Below, one piece after another: positions 45,885 to 57,299 of a stretch of DNA of 64,000 bases. The stretch is from Sambucus nigra (taxonomy: Eukaryota; Streptophyta; Magnoliopsida; Dipsacales; Adoxaceae). Below the pieces are notes generated by a model. It saw nothing but the letters and a program-made list of their open reading frames with translations, was not told where the DNA came from and searched no databases. Numbering within the stretch: position 1 is the first letter of the stretch; every line of letters starts with the position of its first letter. The stretch spans positions 500,875,760 to 500,939,759 of the forward strand of contig OX422210.1 of assembly GCA_949130495.1 (NCBI GenBank), written 5' to 3'. The position numbers were made by a program, and so were the translations under genes.

Positions 45885-46225
45885 GGTATTCCTACTTTAA
45901 TGGATAAATAATGTTTTAACGTTTCTAAGCATCTAGTTTTTAAAGTTATTCCACGTGGGAATGGAATATAAAGTGACCAGACCACTCAGGAGGATGTCGT
46001 GGTGACTGGATCAAAGACACATGCTCCTCAGGGAGGGCATACCATCTCTGTAGCAGCATCTCTGATGACAGGTATCAACCTTTTAGGCATATTTTTGACT
46101 TTTTAAAGAAGAACAGTATAGACCTATCAAGTTTGGGTCAAGGCTGTGCAACACCAGTAGTCGCCCCCTCTGGAGGGGCAGTCTCCCCAGAAGCAAGTTC
46201 GGTGGAGAATATTCTGTCATGACGG

Positions 46226-47600
46226 GTGGTGCCAGAGAAATTTGTGGCACCATCAAGCTCACCAATAGAAAAGGGCATAAGTTTGGAAGAATCCCCTTCC
46301 AAAGAAGTTACTCTGGAGGAGGTGAGAAAGTTAATCTCCTCCATTTTAAGAGAAACACCTCATCTGTATGATGAGCTGGAAGATCCTTATCATGAGGATG
46401 TGAATGAGAAACCATACCCAAAGGGGTATATTCCACACAAATTCATTAAGTTTAATGGCAAAGGAGAAAACCCAAGAGAGAATATAAAAATGTTCGTTGA
46501 GTACCTAGGGGTGAATGGAAATGACACGAACTTGAGGTTCAGGGAGTTCTATAAGACCCTCAAAAGCAAAGCCTACATGTGGTATTCCCACCTGGTGCCC
46601 AACAGCATTCCCTCATGGTAATAGATGCACATAAAATTCCTTCAAAAGTTCTCTGTCACAGATGATGAGTTCACATTCAGACACCTGGCACAAGAGGTGT
46701 AAAAGCCTGGGGAGGAGTTAATGAAATGCATCAAGAGCTTTCGCTAGAGGGAACTTTATGTACATAAGGAGGTAGCCGAGGCAAGGCTACTTTAAATCTA
46801 TGTACAGGCACTCTTAGAGGAGTACAAAATCCATCTAATCAATAAAACTAGAGATGGAACCTTTACAGAGTTCACTAAGGTTACCAATAATATAGACATG
46901 ATAATCAAGCTAAGGCCCTCGAGTTAGAAGACACAGGTTCCATTGACTTCAGGAAGGTTTAAAGTCTCGAGGAGATAGGTAGTCAACTATGTGGATGGGA
47001 ACCCCAAAGGTAAGAAGGGAGGCTCTGAGTTTAAGAACAACAACCCAAGTAATAAGAGAAAGTTTGGAGAAGATGCTTCACCACTGCTACCTTGCAGCGT
47101 AGCGAAAACTATGGATTATTATTGTACATTGATACGAGAGGGGATAGTGGGCCCTCTCACCTGAATGGATAAAATCCAACAGCAGATGACAAAGACAACC
47201 CTAAGTATTGCGAGTTACATCAGTGGGTTCAACACTATACCAAGGAATGTTACTACTTGACGAGGATCATTGTGAGTAGGTATCATGTGGCACTTTGAAA
47301 ATATCACTTGCGGATGTGAACGAGAACCCACTTCCAGCTCTTCATTATGGCACTACCAATATGGTAGCAGCGTATGATACAGAAGCAACCTAAGACCTTA
47401 TGGAGTGGGAAAATGATGAGAGGATATGTGAGGATTTGGGGAGGTTATCACTGAGCAACAAGAAGAAAACTGAGATGGAAAAAAAAGCGCGGGGAGTGGT
47501 TTTCACCCAGACTAAGAAGAGGAGGGAGATGAAGAACTTGACCAGGTCAACCTCCTAGAGCGCCAGGTGGATGTCATCCTAGCCACGGATGGGGGGGGGG
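46226..47600 (+). pseudogene. Element A gag
   Basis: The frame 46226-46621 contains YPKGYIPHKFIKFNGKGENP and LRFREFYKTLKSKAYMWYSH then LVPNSIPSW. This is the retrotransposon gag (capsid) domain as in plant Tat elements. Downstream, the same protein continues through stops (FLQKFSVTDDEFTFRHLAQE, then YVHKEVAEARL) to a knuckle KYCELHQWVQHYTKECYYL at about 47203-47259 with C-x2-H-x4-H-x4-C spacing (47209-47250). Gag would assemble the particle and bind RNA. At least five in-frame stops show it is dead. Confidence 0.85.
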
Positions 47601-47780
47601 ACATCTGAGGTAGAATGCAATGTTGAGACATATGAAGTGGATTTTGATTCTAAATGTGAAGCGATAGTGAGGAGCCCCAAGTTCAAGTGGTTCTTCGACC
47701 AAAAAGGAGAAAAAGATGACACCAGGGTAGTCATAACAAGAAAAATCTTATAGGCAATACAACAGAGAGGAGACCCTTCA

Positions 47781-48206
47781 TTGAATTGGCAGGGGATGAT
47801 TGGTAGGCTAATAAAGAGATATACTTCTGAAGTGGTGTTTTTTGAGGCAGATAGGCAGGTGCCTTACTTCCACAACTGCCCACTATATGTTATAGCTATG
47901 ATCAATGGAGTCTCATTTCCCAGAGCGTTAATGGATGGAGGAGCATATATTAACATTATGCCAATTGGCACGCTATATGAGATATGGAATGATCAAGAGA
48001 AGATAGTTCCTGTACCACTAGTAATATCTGGATTCGACAGCGCTGGAATGAAATCCCTTGGATATGTGAATATAGGAATTAATTTTGGGAATTTCACTTC
48101 CCACATCAAATTCCATGTCATCAATGCCAATACCAGCTACCAACTGCTCATTGGGAGGGTATGGATGCATACACATGGCATAGTGCCCTCAACCTACCAT
48201 CAGTGA
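47781..48206 (+). pseudogene. Element A aspartic protease
   Basis: The open frame encodes FPRALMDGGAYINIMPIGTL, with the catalytic D-G-G (Asp codon 47934-47936). It is followed by SFGYVNI-like strands and an LLIGRVWMHTHGIVPSTYHQ block, which closely parallels the LNRGWIHVMKAVPSTYHQ block of element B. The ILGRPWLH..GAVPSTYHQ block is characteristic of Tat-clade proteases that cleave Gag-Pol. This is the best preserved frame of the element. Its catalytic motif looks intact, although the polyprotein context is destroyed. Confidence 0.88.
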
Positions 48207-48699
48207 GGAGAGGCCAACATCATAGGGACAAAGATCATAATTAAAGCCACACACAAACCTTTTTCCATTGAAGAGGACCACCTGGTAGACGCATCATTCT
48301 AGGATGACGAAAGAAAGAATTCTACGAGAACTCTAGAAGAAAACAAAGTGGTTAGACGAATCGCCTAGCCAAGTAAATATGTACATGATCCTCTAGGGGG
48401 AGGGTGATTCCCCATATGGAAAAAGTCAAGAAAAGGGCGGAGGAGGCGCTTAAACCTCCTCGAACCTACAAAAAGTTGGTCTTACCCGATGGAAAAGTCA
48501 TCTACCATTTATAATGGTCTGCGCAGGCGGTGTTCTGGGATGAGAGCACCGACCCAACTCCATAATGTTTTGTTATTGATGAATCCCATATCATTGAACA
48601 TGTTGAAGAACCAGAGGAAGCTCCAGAACGCATGCAGGACAGACTTAGGGAGCAGCTACAAGAATCAGAGAAGATCAACCTCGGGGTAGAAGGGGGTGA

Positions 48700-49470
48700 A
48701 AGTATACCCATTTTGATCTTCAAGAGCTTGAACCCAAAACAAAAAGAAGAGCTTGTGGGCCTGCTCAAAGAGTTCACTTACGTATTTGCCTAAAAATATA
48801 CGAAAATGCCAAGGATAGACCCGAAGGTGAGCTCTCACATATTGAACGTTCTTCCCAACGCTCTCCCAGTTAGGCAAACAACTCACACGTACCAAGCTGA
48901 CCTCAATCTGAAGATAAAAGCATAGGTAGAGAAGTTATTGTAAGTAGTGTTCATTAAGACAATTCAACATCCTGTGTGGCTCTCTAGTATAGTGCCGGTG
49001 GCAAATAAGGACAAGAGCCAAATTCAAATTTGTGTGCATTTTCGCGACCTGAATCGGGCATGTCCCAAGAATTAATTACCTATGCCAAGCATAGATATCT
49101 TAGTTGACGCAAATTCAGTCCATGAGATGTATAGCTTCATAGATGGGTACATTGGCTACAATCAGATTAAGATGGACCTCATGGACGCAGAGAAGATTAC
49201 CTTCCGCACGCCCCTGAGAAATTTCCACTATACAGTTATGCCGTTCAGATTGAAGAATGATGGGGCCATATACCAAAGAACCATGATGGCAATTTTTCAT
49301 GACCCATTTGACAATATATTAGAATTTTATGTGGATGATCTACTGGTGAAATTGAAGAAAGAAAGAAAACACATACAGGACCTCAGGAGAGTGTTCAATA
49401 GGTATCGCAGGTACAAGATGCGGATGAACCCTCCACGTGTGCCTTTGGGGTCACCATAGGAAAGTGTTTA
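48700..49470 (+). pseudogene. Element A reverse transcriptase
   Basis: Upstream blocks PVRQTTHTYQADLN, SSIVPVANKDKSQIQICVHF and RDLNRACPKN precede the open frame 49082-49459. That frame carries FIDGYIGYNQIKMD, ITFRTPLRNFHYTVMPFRLK and FYVDDLLVK. The YVDD catalytic box is at 49328-49339. The order and wording match Tat-type Ty3/gypsy RT, the RNA-dependent DNA polymerase. Stops at several points (for example after ACPKN) break the frame. The final RT lobe continues in other frames to about 49700 (SLRGNLRAS-like, LSFLGKV.. positions). Confidence 0.9.
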
Positions 49471-49699
49471 GGGTTTGTTGTGAACAGGCTAGGGGTTCAA
49501 GTCAATGCAGAAAAATGAAAGCCATAATGATGATGCCATCCCTATGAGTCAGAGGCAACTTAAGAGCTTCTTAGGAAAGGTATTCTATCTGAGGTGGTTC
49601 ATACCCGCACGGGAAGAAGTGACTCACCCATTCATTCCCCTTTAAAAGACAAAGCCAAGTGGTTTTGGGGAGATGAGCAGAAGAAGGAGTTTTAAAATA

Positions 49700-50140
49700 T
49701 CAAAGAAATTTTATCCTCCCCATTCTTGATGACTCCTCCAGAAGGTGGGGCGCCACTACTGCTCTACCTTACTTCAACAAAAAGGTCCATAGGAACACTG
49801 CTGGCCCAAGAAAAGGAAGGAGTAGAAAAGCCAGTGTATTACTTGTTAAGGGTGATATCAAGTATAGAATCTAGATACACCAGTGTAGAGAGGCATTGCC
49901 TTGCCCTGGTTTTTGTTGCTCAGAAGTTAAGACATTCTTTACGAGCTTTCACAGTTCACATAATTACTAAGTGAGACCCCATCAAGTACCTCATTGCATG
50001 GATAGTACTTATGGGATGAGCAACAAGGTAGTCTTTGACCTTATCAGAATATGATTTAAAATGCATAGTACCCAAAGCCATTAAAAGTCAAGTTGTAGCA
50101 GATCTGCTCGCCCATTTTCCAAGTGGGAATTTCGAGCCAC
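49700..50140 (+). pseudogene. Element A RNase H (Ty3-type)
   Basis: Frame 49726-49974 reads LLLYLTSTKRSIGTLLAQEK, PVYYLLRVISSIESRYTSVE and LALVFVAQKLRHSLRAFTVH. This is the canonical Ty3/gypsy RNase H domain fused after RT. It is followed after a stop by LSEYDLKCIVPKAIKSQVVA then DLLAHFP (50035 frame), the end of this domain. It degrades genomic RNA during cDNA synthesis. Confidence 0.88.
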
Positions 50141-50219
50141 TTAGTGAAGAACTGCCTTGGGAGAACTTCCTAGCATGCATGGAAGAAGAAATGAAAAAGT
50201 GGGCGATGTCTCCAGTGCC

Positions 50220-50590
50220 CAAGGAACAGGAGGTGCTAGTGTTATACTGTCAAATAATAAGGATAAGATCACCCTCTCCTTAAAGTTAGATTTCAAATGA
50301 TCAAATAATTAAGCCCTCATTTTGGGATGTTGGAGGCCCTCGGAAGAGGGGTCAGAGTGCTGTTCATATAAGGGGACTCCAACCTGGTAGTAAAATAGGT
50401 TAATGGGGAGTTCTACCTTAAGCATGACAACCTAGAACCCTACAAATACATCATTCAGAGATTGCTGGGGGAGTTCTTGAAAGTAACTATGGAGAGATAT
50501 GCAAGAACAATTAATATGCACCCCGACGTACTGGCCACGATAGCACAGAAGTTAGACATGGATAAGCCAGAAGCAACGATCATAGTATGA
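50220..50590 (+). pseudogene. Element A second, archaeal-type RNase H
   Basis: The readable C-terminal half is GDSNLVVK, VNGEFYLKHDNLEPYKYIIQ and MERYARTINMHPDVLATIAQ. These match the extra (archaeal-like) RNase H that Tat/Ogre elements carry between Ty3 RNase H and integrase (canonical GDS.LVv.Q.nGe, n..AD.LA.lA). The N-terminal strand with the first catalytic Asp is too decayed to read. Two in-frame stops are visible. Confidence 0.75.
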
Positions 50591-50599
50591 TAAAGAACA

Positions 50600-52225
50600 A
50601 TGCCTACTATAGTAAAATCTTTATTCCCAAGCAATGAGCCAGAATATTGGAGGCACATAGTTATAAAGCAGTTAGAGACTAGAGAGGGGATAATGAAGAT
50701 GTTAGAACTGGCTAACTACCACTTACTGCAAGGAACGCTTTATTTCAAAAGCCTTGAAGGGTTCCTAGTAACATGTATGGGAGAATAAGAAGTTAAAGAA
50801 AGGTTGGTGGAGATGCACGAAAAGCATTATGGGGACACTGATATCCCTCTTTACCGTCGGTTGTAGCGGGGGGGGGGGGGGGGGGGGAGGAGGGGCTACT
50901 ATTGGCCCACCATGATTACAAAGGCTTCTTATCTGCAACAAGGTTGTTTGAAGTGCCAGAACTATTTTGACCAGCCAGTGGAAGCTAACTTTGTGGAAGA
51001 CTTCGAAGATTGGAGGCATCCATATATAGCATATATGAAAGATGGTGAGTTACCCACAAAAAGAGCGGATGAAATTTATCTGTGAAAAAGGATAGATCGC
51101 TTTTATTTGTTGGAGGAGAGCTTTATAGGAAGGGGTACAATGAGAAAGCACTGAGGTGCATAGCTAAGGGAGACACATAGAGAGTGATGAAAGAATCCCA
51201 TAATCCGTCCCATATGGGGGGTAATAAACTATATGATTAGCTGATGACGTTAGGGTACTACTTTCCAACCATGAAGGCTGACTCCATTGGTTACGTGAAA
51301 AGGTGCAAAGCCTATCAAGTGCATGGAAATATGATACATGCTCCTTCAGTCAGCTAACAAATCCTAGCATCTCCCTATCCCTTCCACATATGGGTATTTT
51401 TACCTAGTTGGAAAAATCAACCCAACTTCTCGTGGAAAAGCTTTCATCATTGTCGCTACATAATTGTACACCAAATAGGCAGAAGCCATCCCTTTAAGGA
51501 GATTGACTGCCCAAGTGGTAACCCAAATTATCAAAGAGTATATCATATGCAGGTTTGGCATACCCAAACTAATTTTGACAAATAATGGGAAGTAATTCGT
51601 ATGCAAGGAGATGGCCCTCCTCACACACAAGTATAAAATTGTGCACAACAGTTCAACTATCTCCTACCCTAAGGGTAATCGCCAATTAGAAGCTACTAAT
51701 AAGACCCTGATCGACATTTTGAAGAAGATGATAGAGGACATGCCCTGGGCATAAGATAAGAAACTGCCCATGGTGTTATGGGCTTATCGTACCTCAAAGT
51801 GAAAACCAACCGGATTCACCACATTATCATTAGTACACGGGACTGAAGTTGTATTACTAGTTGAGTTATAGGTAACCCCAGCCAGAGTTTCTCTGAGCAA
51901 TGGACTTATCTTTGACCCACGACATGTGCAGTTGGAGGAACTGGACAAGCATAGATTCCAAGCGAAAGAGAATTTCAAAGTCTACACCTAATTACTATCC
52001 AGATCCAATAAATATTTGGTCAAACATAGGGAGTTCCAGGTGGGAAACTTAGTCCTGCGAGCATCCACTCACCATCACCGCAGAATGTCGGCATCAAAGT
52101 TCAAGCCTAACTGGAAAGGCACCTCTGTCGTGAGAGAGGTGGGCAATTAGGGTTATTGCCAGATTTCAGAACCAGAGAGTGATTGCCTCTAGTCCATATA
52201 CTGAAAGTGGCTGAAGAGGTATTAT
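50600..52225 (+). pseudogene. Element A integrase
   Basis: N-terminal frame 50600-50788 (LLQGTLYFKSLEGFLV), a zinc-finger-like region with LKCQNYFDQP and RCKAYQVHGNMIHAPSVS, then core blocks LVGKINPTSRGKAFIIVAT, KEYIICRFGIPKLILTNNGK and SYPKGNRQLEATNKTLIDIL. It ends with VLWAYRTSK, RVSLSNGLIFDPRHVQLEEL, HREFQVGNLVLRAS and the terminal WLKRYYA. The order is that of plant Tat integrases. The second catalytic Asp (T-D-N-G) is replaced by Asn (codon 51581-51583). A G20 run at 50868-50887 and several stops also interrupt it. Confidence 0.88.
50868..50887. repeat. Poly-G run (20 G) inside integrase
   Basis: Interrupts the integrase reading frame after LYRRL. The shorter G10 at 47591-47600 lies in the gag-protease interval. 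Confidence 0.9.
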
Positions 52226-52848
52226 GCTAATCATTGTTAAATTTTTTTATTTCTGTTAAAGAATTTGAGCAGCTTGCTTTAACACCAGAAAAGTTCTTTT
52301 TTGTAAAACTGATAGAGCAACATAATTTATTAAATGATACAGAAAATGAAAAGAAATGAATAGTAACTTTTTTTAGCATTTCACGATGATTCTTATTTTC
52401 TTGTTTACCTATGGCATAAGGTAGATCAATCAGAATATTTTCTTTTTATACCCTCTAGTAGACTAGAAGAGGGTCCAAGATAAAGAGAACTTTGCTCACT
52501 ACACTAGGGGGTACATCCATCCTGATAGAAAAGTATATTGAGCAAAGTCTCCCTAGACATATTAGATAAATGATTTTGATTTTGTCACCAGACCAGTAGG
52601 AGGACACCCTCTAAGTCATAATAAAAAAATATATAGAAAATATATATTTTTTAATTTTCTAGAGAACAAGTTTTAACTTCCATTCTCAAAGAAAAGGCCT
52701 TATTTGACCAGTTCATAGAAAATATAGAGAAAAGGGCACTTACACTCCCCTACTCTAATTTTTTTTAAAAAAGAGTTGAAGGGAAGGATAAGAGCTAACC
52801 CTTTATTTCCCAACTATTCTGTAACAAATGATAACCATGAAAAAATAC
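52226..52848. other. Element A post-pol spacer
   Basis: Non-coding, T/A-rich sequence between the integrase end (WLKRYYA) and the 58-bp array. No recognised motif. Confidence 0.4.
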
Positions 52849-53190
52849 CCCACAGTTAGAAGGGACATTTCTAAAAGTGATAACTTGCTCAGAAAATATG
52901 CAAGTTCCCCACAGTTAAAGGGGATAGTCCTAAAATGATAACTTGCGCAAATAATATACAAGTACCCCACAGTTAGGGGGTAGTTCTAAAAATGTTACTT
53001 GCTCAAATAATATGCAAGTACCCCACAATTAGAGAGGATAATCCTAAAAAATGATAACTTACTCAGATAATATGCAAGTACCCCACAGTTAGAGGGGACA
53101 GTTCTAAAAATGTTACTTGCTCAGATAATATGCAAGTACCCCACAGTTAGAGAGGATAGTTCTAATATGCAAGTATCCCATAATTAAAGG
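52849..53190. repeat. 3'-untranslated minisatellite of element A, about 58-bp unit
   Basis: About six copies of a unit running ccccacagttagaggggaYag, then ttctaaaaatg(at)aactt, then gctcagataatatgcaagta, the last ones shortened. Such arrays between pol and the 3' LTR are known in Tat/Ogre elements and can seed satellite DNA. Confidence 0.88.
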
Positions 53191-53405
53191 GAAGAGTTCA
53201 AACAGATGAGGTGGCCACAAAAAATCAGAGCAGGCCATAGTAAGCAGATATCAAAGTCTACATAGAAGCAGACGATTAAGATGAAAGAAAGAAACAAAAT
53301 ACTTCCTCATTGATAATGAAAAAGTCCTTTACATATGAAAAAAATTACAAAAGAAAGTCTACACCATAGGGCTATCTACCCACTAAACAATATGAAAAAT
53401 AAATC

Positions 53406-56400
53406 CTAGCGGGAGTGCATGTCTTTGTAAGAAGGACCAGCCTCCTCAACAAGATGCTCCTCTAATGTATCCATCTGAGACTTATCCTCAGTAACACCGG
53501 CCTCTAATTGGCCAGATTTGAATGGAGAGATTGGATCTGAGACTGAATTCAAACAGTCTTAGCCTGACGTTGTTGCTCCCTAGTCTGCCTAGAAGTATGG
53601 AGCTTCATCATCTTCCTAAAGGTGGTACCAAGAAAATAACAAACTAAAGCTTCAAGCCAATCGAATTGGAAATGATAGAAGCATTGAAGATCATGAAGAG
53701 CCTAGAGAAATAGTGCAGTTCTCTGAGAAGTCATATCGACAGGGGGTAGATAAGAATTCATGACGATGGATAATTACGAACTTCAAGTTAAAGATCGTGA
53801 GGCTATCAATGTTGAGGATGCTCTGGGAGGTGAAAGTCTCAGGGTGGTGCTCCAGAAGCATCTTCAACACCTTTCGCTCCTATGTATAAAATCGAGAAGG
53901 CAATTCTGAATGACACAGTGCACTCATGAAAGTCCCTGGAGACTCTACCTCTATATCATCATAACCTGTGTTATGGGACTCAAGCTCTGAAAGAGGGATA
54001 GAAGAATCATCATCAGAGCCAGTATCACCGATCGCATCAGAACTATGGTCAGCCTCACCAGTGGCCTCAGTAGGCTCGTCATCTGGATCCTACAGGATGA
54101 AAAGTGAAAATAAGATAATTTATAAAGAAGAGAATTAGTAGGATGCGAGTTACCCATACTTGAATTGAAACAAAGGCCATGGAATCTTACCTCAAAGTCC
54201 ATGGGGGTCAATATGCTTTTACCCAAGCGAGGGGGCACCACATAACCTTGAGCAGCACCGTAACATAAATAGACAAGAGTTAGTATTTTTTTCTTTTGGT
54301 CAAGGAAAAAGATAAAAGTATAGCTTTGACAGACAACAATAACCCAGACATGATAGTTTAATAACTGGGGAGTGTGTAGTATAACACTTATAGTAGGTCC
54401 CGCAGAATTAGGGACAGTCGCCTCACTAACTTGAAAATAAGGAAAGAGAACGTGAAGGTGAGACAACTTGCACAGTAAAATCAAGAAGAAAAAAATAGGA
54501 ATAAAGAAAAGAGTAAGGTATGACAGTATAATACCTGACTCACAGTAGTTCCCCCTAGTTGTCCCACAGTCAAAGGAACAATCGTTGCGCTGACCTGAAA
54601 ATAGGGAAAAAAGTAAATGCCAACAAGTATTTACACCAAAAATGTAAGCTCAAGAGATTCAGGAAGATTAAGTATTTACCTGGGAGCCCCCCACTGAGAT
54701 ACCATCCAAAGAATCCTCAGCAGTCACAGCAAGAGGGGTACTAATCGACGGGGTGACCAAAGTCTCCTCAAGTTCAGAAACTGGTGGGCTACTCACCTGA
54801 AGGTTCAAATATTGGTTCCACAAGTAAAGAGGCCACATCTACATATATGTTAGAAGAAACAATGGAGTATGAAAATGTGTAACTAATCTAGCAAATAGAT
54901 GTGCAAAAACTGAACGTACTGTCGGAGCTGGCTCTACAGAGCTAGGAACAAGCCCCTTAGACAAGGGGGCTTCAGCCAAGCTGGATGAAGCAACTTCCCC
55001 TACAAAAGATGAGGGGAGACTCGTAGGATCTACCTGAAGAACTATCCCTGAGACCTCCACCACTAGCACAGAAGGTGAGGGGGTCTCACTAGCACTACCC
55101 TGCAAGAGAAGAAGGATATGAAAGTTTATGAATCTTTCGTAAGTCATTAAAAAAAGGAGGCATACAAAATGTAAGTAAGGAAAAGTCAGGATAATTATTG
55201 AGAGAGGTGCTATAATAATGCCTCCCACATATACGACAGTTCCAGGATCTTACGTAGAGGTAGAAGGGACTACTAAAGGGGGAACTGAAGATGCAGATGG
55301 AGAAGCGGTAGTGCCAACCAACTAGCATAAAGACAAATCGAAATATTTTATGAAAATAGAACCCCAATGGCACAGAAAAATGAGTAAAAAAAACAAAGAT
55401 TCAGTACAGGCATACCTGAAGTCCCTCTAGAGGAGAATGAGGGAAGAGGACCGATAGGGTAGTATCAGTGGATACAATGGCCTAGTTATATCAAAATGGT
55501 AAGAAAACTAAAACATACAATAAGAAAAAGATGAAGCCTAATGATAATAAGAAATACCTGAGAGGTGAAGCTAACCTGTGTAATAGGCTCGCTAGATGAT
55601 ATGGTGACAATTGTGAGGATAAAGGTTAAATGTGAGGCCTATTGTCCATAGGCACAAAGACCTGGGAGATGGGAATCCTCCTTGAAGGCGATAGGCATGG
55701 GGCAGTGCCTCCCGTAAGCGGGGCTATTTTCCCAATAGAGGAAAGGCCACCGAAAGAAGGTCCCTACAATAAATAACAAGAAAAGACAATATGGTTCTAG
55801 ATATATGGAATATGGTAGAATAGAGGAAGACAATAAAGAAGACATGTTAAAAGTATCTCAGACAACCTGGTAGGGGAACCTTTAAGACAACCTGGTAGGG
55901 GAACCTTTCACCACAGAGAAAGGGGGAGGTGAGGCCTCAAAATGTAACAAATAAAAGTAAGAGACTCGGGAGAGCTAATGGTTACCTGGACTGAAGAGGA
56001 GGACATAGAAGAAGTCCTCGCTATCGTTGGGAATACAGTAGATAACTGCAAAAAAAGACAAAGACAAAAGATGTATTAGTAAAACAATAATAAAAAAAAG
56101 AATAATGACTGAGCAGAGGGAAATGACAAACCACCCTAGATAGGCCCAAAGACGAGACTAACATAGAACTCCGGGCCCTAGGAAAAGGCCCCCAGGCAGG
56201 AGGCGGAGGCGACGAATTAGTCCTCGCGACGGAGACATCCTGTAAATTCCACAAAGATAGAGACAATTTATACCTAAACTATGTATATGAAAATAAACAG
56301 TAAAATAACAATAGAGAAGTTAAGATAAAAGGCTTACAGTGGTAGAGTGGGCGACCTGCCCATACGGTAGATGTCCGATAGTGGGTCTGCTAGAAGACGG

Positions 56401-56990
56401 AGAACCTATGAGAGAATCTTAGCTAGAAGACTCCGCAGAAACTAGTAACAAAGAAGAAGTATTACGATGTTTTCACCACAAAGATTAGTAACACTCATCT
56501 CATTTAAAGAAGAACCATCATCATTATAGGAAGGAGTGTTTCTATAATTGACTAGTTCCTTTTCAAATGATAGAGAAGGGGAACCAGCAAGCGAAACCCT
56601 GAGAAATATAGTTTCACTAAGTAAAAGAGAAGGAGGTATATTACCTTCACTTATGGGAATGGAAGTAGTAGCGGGATGTTCAACAGGCAATCCGAGGGCC
56701 TCATAACCCTACTCGTGCATAGTCCTATACGTCCCTTCTACTCCAAGGTCATCCGTGTCAGACCCGTGGTCTGGTGCAGGAGAAGGAGCAGATGTCCCAG
56801 TACTAGTTTTCTTTTTCTTCCTACTTGCCCCCATTCTTACTGCCGGGGGGAGTAGGAGTAGTAGCGGCAATAGTGGAAATAATAGTGGTAGAAGGGGTAA
56901 TGGTAGCTGGTATGAAACTAGAAACATCCACGTCGGGATGCTTCCTCTTTGATGCAACAGAAGCTCTTAACTTACCCCTCGACTTGGGCC
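53406..56990 (-). CDS. Antisense ORF of element A: Ser/Thr/Pro-rich part, apparently multi-exon
   Basis: On the minus strand, open blocks rich in Ser, Thr, Val and Pro are separated by AT-rich gaps with splice-like borders. Examples: tattttcag|GTCAGCGCAACG...GAGTCAG|gtattata (54596-54537); tcttgcag|GGTAGTGCTAGT (about 55102) opening the block GSASETPSPSVLVVEVSGIV; and cag|GTGAGTAGCCCACC (about 54798) opening VSSPPVSELEETLVTPSIST. Blocks often begin V-S or G-S, as if exons had been duplicated. A basic block PARPKSRGKLRASVASKRKH (about 56990-56930) links it to the upstream domain. The last block ends LVEEAGPSYKDMHSR and a stop at 53408-53406. Exon limits and coding status are inferred. Several blocks contain stops, so the copy may be dead. 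Confidence 0.55.
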
Positions 56991-57299
56991 TAGCAGGTTA
57001 AGTCTCAGGTTGCTTGGAAAAAATAGACTCATCAAGAAGAGGCCTCACCAATATTGGAGTGAGCTATTTGAGAGGAGTCTTAGGGATGGTACTCCGGTGC
57101 CACACTGACCTTTAGGTCCTCTTAACCATATACCTATCATTATTAGGAATCTTTGTATAAATAGTCTTATGAGGGACATCCCTCACATAGTTCTGGATCA
57201 ATAGAACTTTCTTCTGCCAAAAGTGAACCATAAGCGAGTGAAGAAGAGCAGGTAATCTCGAGGAGGCTGAAATAAGTTACCCAAATGACCGACCCTTTC

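Noticed and set aside
56709..56957. Opposed frames 56957-56709 (minus, Leu/Pro-rich) and 56755-56952 (plus, Gly/Ser-rich)
   Set aside because: The better-supported reading is a different minus frame (PARPKSRGKLRASVASKRKH...) belonging to the antisense ORF. These two are shadows.
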